Assembly: GCA_910583525.1 (NCBI GenBank)
Contig: CAJTXL010000013.1
Span: 15,310 to 79,309, forward strand
Direction: 5' to 3'
DNA length: 64,000 nt
From: an uncultured Muribaculaceae bacterium
GTDB lineage: Bacteria > Bacteroidota > Bacteroidia > Bacteroidales > Muribaculaceae
The notes under the pieces were generated by a model. The model had not been told where the DNA came from. It was given only the letters and a program-made list of their open reading frames with translations, and did no database searches. Made by a program: the position numbers and the translations under genes. Below, piece after piece: positions 62,062 to 64,000 of this stretch; positions within the stretch are counted from its first letter, which is position 1; each line of letters opens with the position of its first letter.

Positions 62062-63246
62062 ATGAAATTATTACAGTCTAAGCTCTCGAAATACGACGAA
62101 CCACAAAAAGCGAAAGCGGCCGGAGTATATCCTTACTTCCGTGCCATATCGTCGGAGCAAGACCCCGAAGTCATTATCAACGGCCGCCGCGTGCTCATGT
62201 TCGGCTCAAACTGCTATACAGGCCTTGTCAACGACCCTCGCATCAAAGAAGCCGCCATCGAGGCTACACGCAAATACGGCACGGGATGTGCCGGCTCGCC
62301 GTTCCTCAACGGCACTCTCGACCTGCACAAGAAACTTGAAGCACGCCTCGCCGAATATATCGGGAAAGAAGACGTAATGATTTATTCGACCGGTTTCGGC
62401 GTGAACCTCGGAGTAGTTTCTACCCTTACCGGGCGCGAAGACTATATCCTTTGGGACGAACAGGACCACGCATCCATAATAGAAGGTCGCCGCCTGTCGT
62501 TCAGCCAGTCGCTCAAATACAAGCATAACGACATGGAGTCGCTCGAAAAGCAGCTCCAGAAATGCGCTCCCGACAAGGTGAAGCTGATAGTAACCGACGG
62601 TGTGTTCTCTATGGAAGGCGACGTCGCCAATCTGCCGCGTATCGTGGAGCTGGCAAAGAAATACGACGCCAGCGTAATGGTCGACGAAGCCCATGCCATA
62701 GGCGTATTCGGCAATGGCGGTCGTGGAATCTGCAACCATTTCGGCGTATCTGACGATGTAGACCTTATCATGGGCACTTTCTCCAAATCGTTTGCCTCGC
62801 TCGGAGGATTTATCGCCACCGATAAAGAAATCACCAACTTCCTGCGCCACCATTCGCGCTCATATATCTTTACGGCCAGCATCACTCCGGCGTCGACGGC
62901 CGCTGCGCTGAAAGCCATCGACATAATGATTGAAGAGCCGGAACTTCAGGAGAACCTTTGGAAGCTCACAAACCAGGCTCTTGAAGGTTTCCGTAGCCGC
63001 GGCTTTGAAATAGGCAACACATCGACACCTATAATACCGCTCTACATACGCGACAACTTCAAGACTTTCGCAATCACACGCGACCTGCTCGAAGAAGGCA
63101 TCTTTGTCAATCCCGTGGTGTCGCCTGCAGTTGCGCCTCAGGACACGCTTATCCGTTTCAGCCTTATGGCTACGCACACACCGGCGCAGGTCGACGAAGC
63201 TCTCGAAAAAATAACCAAGGTTTTCAAAAACCACGGCATAATATAA
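62062..63246 (+). CDS. spt: Serine palmitoyltransferase (alpha-oxoamine synthase family)
   Basis: 394 aa. It condenses serine with an acyl-CoA to give 3-ketosphinganine, the first step of the sphingolipids that Bacteroidales place in their membranes. PLP-fold features: YGTGCAGSPFLNGTLDLHKK, WDEQDHASIIEGRRLS (His stacking on the cofactor), VDEAHAIGVFG and the Schiff-base Lys242 in MGTFSKSFASLGGFIA, then FTASITPASTAAAL. Closely related enzymes make 2-amino-3-ketobutyrate or 8-amino-7-oxononanoate; the N-terminus and lack of a biotin operon favour Spt. The protein is soluble and probably associates with the inner membrane. Confidence 0.9.
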   Translation: MKLLQSKLSKYDEPQKAKAAGVYPYFRAISSEQDPEVIINGRRVLMFGSNCYTGLVNDPRIKEAAIEATRKYGTGCAGSPFLNGTLDLHKKLEARLAEYIGKEDVMIYSTGFGVNLGVVSTLTGREDYILWDEQDHASIIEGRRLSFSQSLKYKHNDMESLEKQLQKCAPDKVKLIVTDGVFSMEGDVANLPRIVELAKKYDASVMVDEAHAIGVFGNGGRGICNHFGVSDDVDLIMGTFSKSFASLGGFIATDKEITNFLRHHSRSYIFTASITPASTAAALKAIDIMIEEPELQENLWKLTNQALEGFRSRGFEIGNTSTPIIPLYIRDNFKTFAITRDLLEEGIFVNPVVSPAVAPQDTLIRFSLMATHTPAQVDEALEKITKVFKNHGII

Positions 63247-63272
63247 AACACCCCTCAACATAACTGACTGCT

Positions 63273-63827
63273 ATGAAAAAGAAATTTATCTGTGTGGTAT
63301 GCGGCTACGTACACGAAGGTGACGAAGCCCCCGAAAAGTGCCCCATCTGCGGTGCTCCCGCCAGCAAATTCAAAGAACTCGATACCGAAGCCGCCCTTCA
63401 GTTCGTTACCGAACATGAAATCGGTGTAGCCAAGGGCTGCGACAAACAGATGATTGACGACCTCACCGCACACTTCAACGGCGAATGCGGCGAAGTGGGC
63501 ATGTACCTCGCAATGAGCCGCCAGGCCGACCGCGAAGGCTACCCCGAAATCGCCGAGGCATTCAAACGCTATGCTTTTGAAGAAGCAGAGCATGCCGCCA
63601 AATTCGCCGAACTTCTTGGCGAATGCGTGTGGGACACCAAGACAAACCTTGAGAAGCGCATGGCCGCCGAAGCCGGTGCAAATGCCGACAAGATGCGCAT
63701 TGCACGCCGTGCAAAAGAACTCGGCCTCGACGCAATCCACGACACCGTACACGAAATGGCTAAAGACGAGGCTCGCCACGGACAAGGCTTCCAAGGTCTC
63801 TTCAACCGTTTCTTCGGAAAAAAATAA
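63273..63827 (+). CDS. Reverse rubrerythrin / NADH peroxidase-type protein
   Basis: 184 aa. The rubredoxin-like iron site comes first (ICVVCGYVHEG and KCPICGAPASKF, two Cys-x-x-Cys pairs), and the ferritin-like di-iron helices after it (FNGECGEVGMYLAMSRQA, FEEAEHAAKFAELLG, MAKDEARHGQGFQ). This is the reverse of classical rubrerythrin, where rubredoxin is C-terminal. Such proteins reduce hydrogen peroxide with electrons from NADH and protect anaerobes from oxygen. It follows spt by 26 bp and precedes a strong terminator, so it may be co-transcribed with it. Confidence 0.9.
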   Translation: MKKKFICVVCGYVHEGDEAPEKCPICGAPASKFKELDTEAALQFVTEHEIGVAKGCDKQMIDDLTAHFNGECGEVGMYLAMSRQADREGYPEIAEAFKRYAFEEAEHAAKFAELLGECVWDTKTNLEKRMAAEAGANADKMRIARRAKELGLDAIHDTVHEMAKDEARHGQGFQGLFNRFFGKK

Positions 63828-63852
63828 ACATAACCTGAAAACAACTCAGAAG

Positions 63853-63889
63853 TCCGCCCGGTGCGTTGATGCCTCGGGCGGATTTTTTT
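63853..63889 (+). terminator. Terminator of the reverse rubrerythrin gene
   Basis: TCCGCCCG (63853-63860) pairs with CGGGCGGA (63875-63882), followed by TTTTTTT. Confidence 0.88.
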
Positions 63890-63922
63890 GTGGTATAGGT
63901 CAGCAAAAAATCGCGAAAAAGC

Positions 63923-63953
63923 TTGGATAAACCAAGAAAAAGCCATAACTTTG
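63923..63953 (+). promoter_or_regulatory. Promoter of the tRNA gene at the right edge
   Basis: TTG (63923-63925), 20 nt, TAACTTTG (63946-63953). Start near 63957, about 13 nt before the mature tRNA end. Confidence 0.65.
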
Positions 63954-63969
63954 CAGTCGCTTAGCCAAT

Positions 63970-64000
63970 CGGGGTGTAGCACAGTTGGCAGCGCGCCACG
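63970..64000 (+). tRNA. 5' part of a tRNA, probably tRNA-Pro, cut by the window edge
   Basis: CGGGGTG fits a 7-nt acceptor 5' strand, TA the linker, and GCAC-AGTTGGCA-GCGC the D arm (one A-C mismatch), followed by the 5' side of the anticodon stem (CCACG). The window ends just before the anticodon loop, so identity is not readable; C at position 1 is typical of tRNA-Pro. Confidence 0.7.

Overview
The window reads as a chromosomal segment of a Bacteroidota bacterium, order Bacteroidales, most plausibly a gut Muribaculaceae-type organism (family level is inference). Evidence: many start regions carry the Bacteroidota -7 box TAnnTTTG, often with a TTTG/TTG -33 box exactly 20 nt upstream; Shine-Dalgarno sequences are weak; there is a one-protein hybrid two-component sensor (HTCS), a serine palmitoyltransferase for sphingolipids, Por/T9SS-like C-terminal tails, single-chain glycyl-tRNA synthetase and a class II ribonucleotide reductase. 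No prophage, insertion sequence, CRISPR array or rRNA was seen. It is mainly housekeeping sequence with surface-glycan and envelope genes mixed in.

Layout. 1-3.6 kb (+): 3' end of an LTA-synthase-like phosphotransferase, then two paralogous polytopic membrane proteins. 3.6-8.7 kb (+): pyrG, yidC, a class I aminotransferase. 8.7-11.2 kb: a REP-like palindrome and a secreted GH35 beta-galactosidase, facing a 1520-aa secreted fibronectin-type protein (-). 16.1-22.7 kb (+): a tightly packed operon kdsD, PfkB-like, ribH, two small envelope proteins, SUI1-like factor, mfd. 22.7-30.6 kb (-): an eight-gene operon read from one good promoter (DUF5106/thioredoxin protein, mnmA, bifunctional nuclease, MFS permease, rsmE, kdsA, TPR protein, DUF4924). 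30.7-32.9 kb (-): ferritin and a GT39/ArnT-like glycosyltransferase whose promoter predicts a leaderless mRNA. 33-44 kb: eno, GT2, EamA (-), MscS-HTCS pair, class II RNR. 44-49 kb (+): glyS-lemA-FKBP, htpG. 49.2-56 kb (-): a small membrane protein with a foldback-repeat leader, a mosaic DUF4886/SGNH protein with a sorting tail, alaS. 56-57.5 kb (+): M23 peptidase and MerR. 57.5-60.8 kb (-): two more paralogues of the membrane proteins seen at the left end. 61-64 kb (+): a lipoprotein, serine palmitoyltransferase, reverse rubrerythrin, and the 5' half of a tRNA cut by the window edge.

The strongest candidates for something undescribed are (a) the four-member membrane family in two tandem pairs, all sharing an Asp-Asp after TM1, an Asn-Gly-Arg motif, Asn-Tyr-Val and a Trp/Glu motif, which looks like an unassigned GT-C-type glycosyltransferase family; (b) the ~195-bp nested foldback repeat that forms the whole predicted 5' leader of an 80-aa membrane protein; (c) the leaderless GT39 start; and (d) a PfkB-like protein that has lost the GAGD catalytic motif. 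All coordinates and motif matches were read by eye; no database search was run, and DUF names are from memory.
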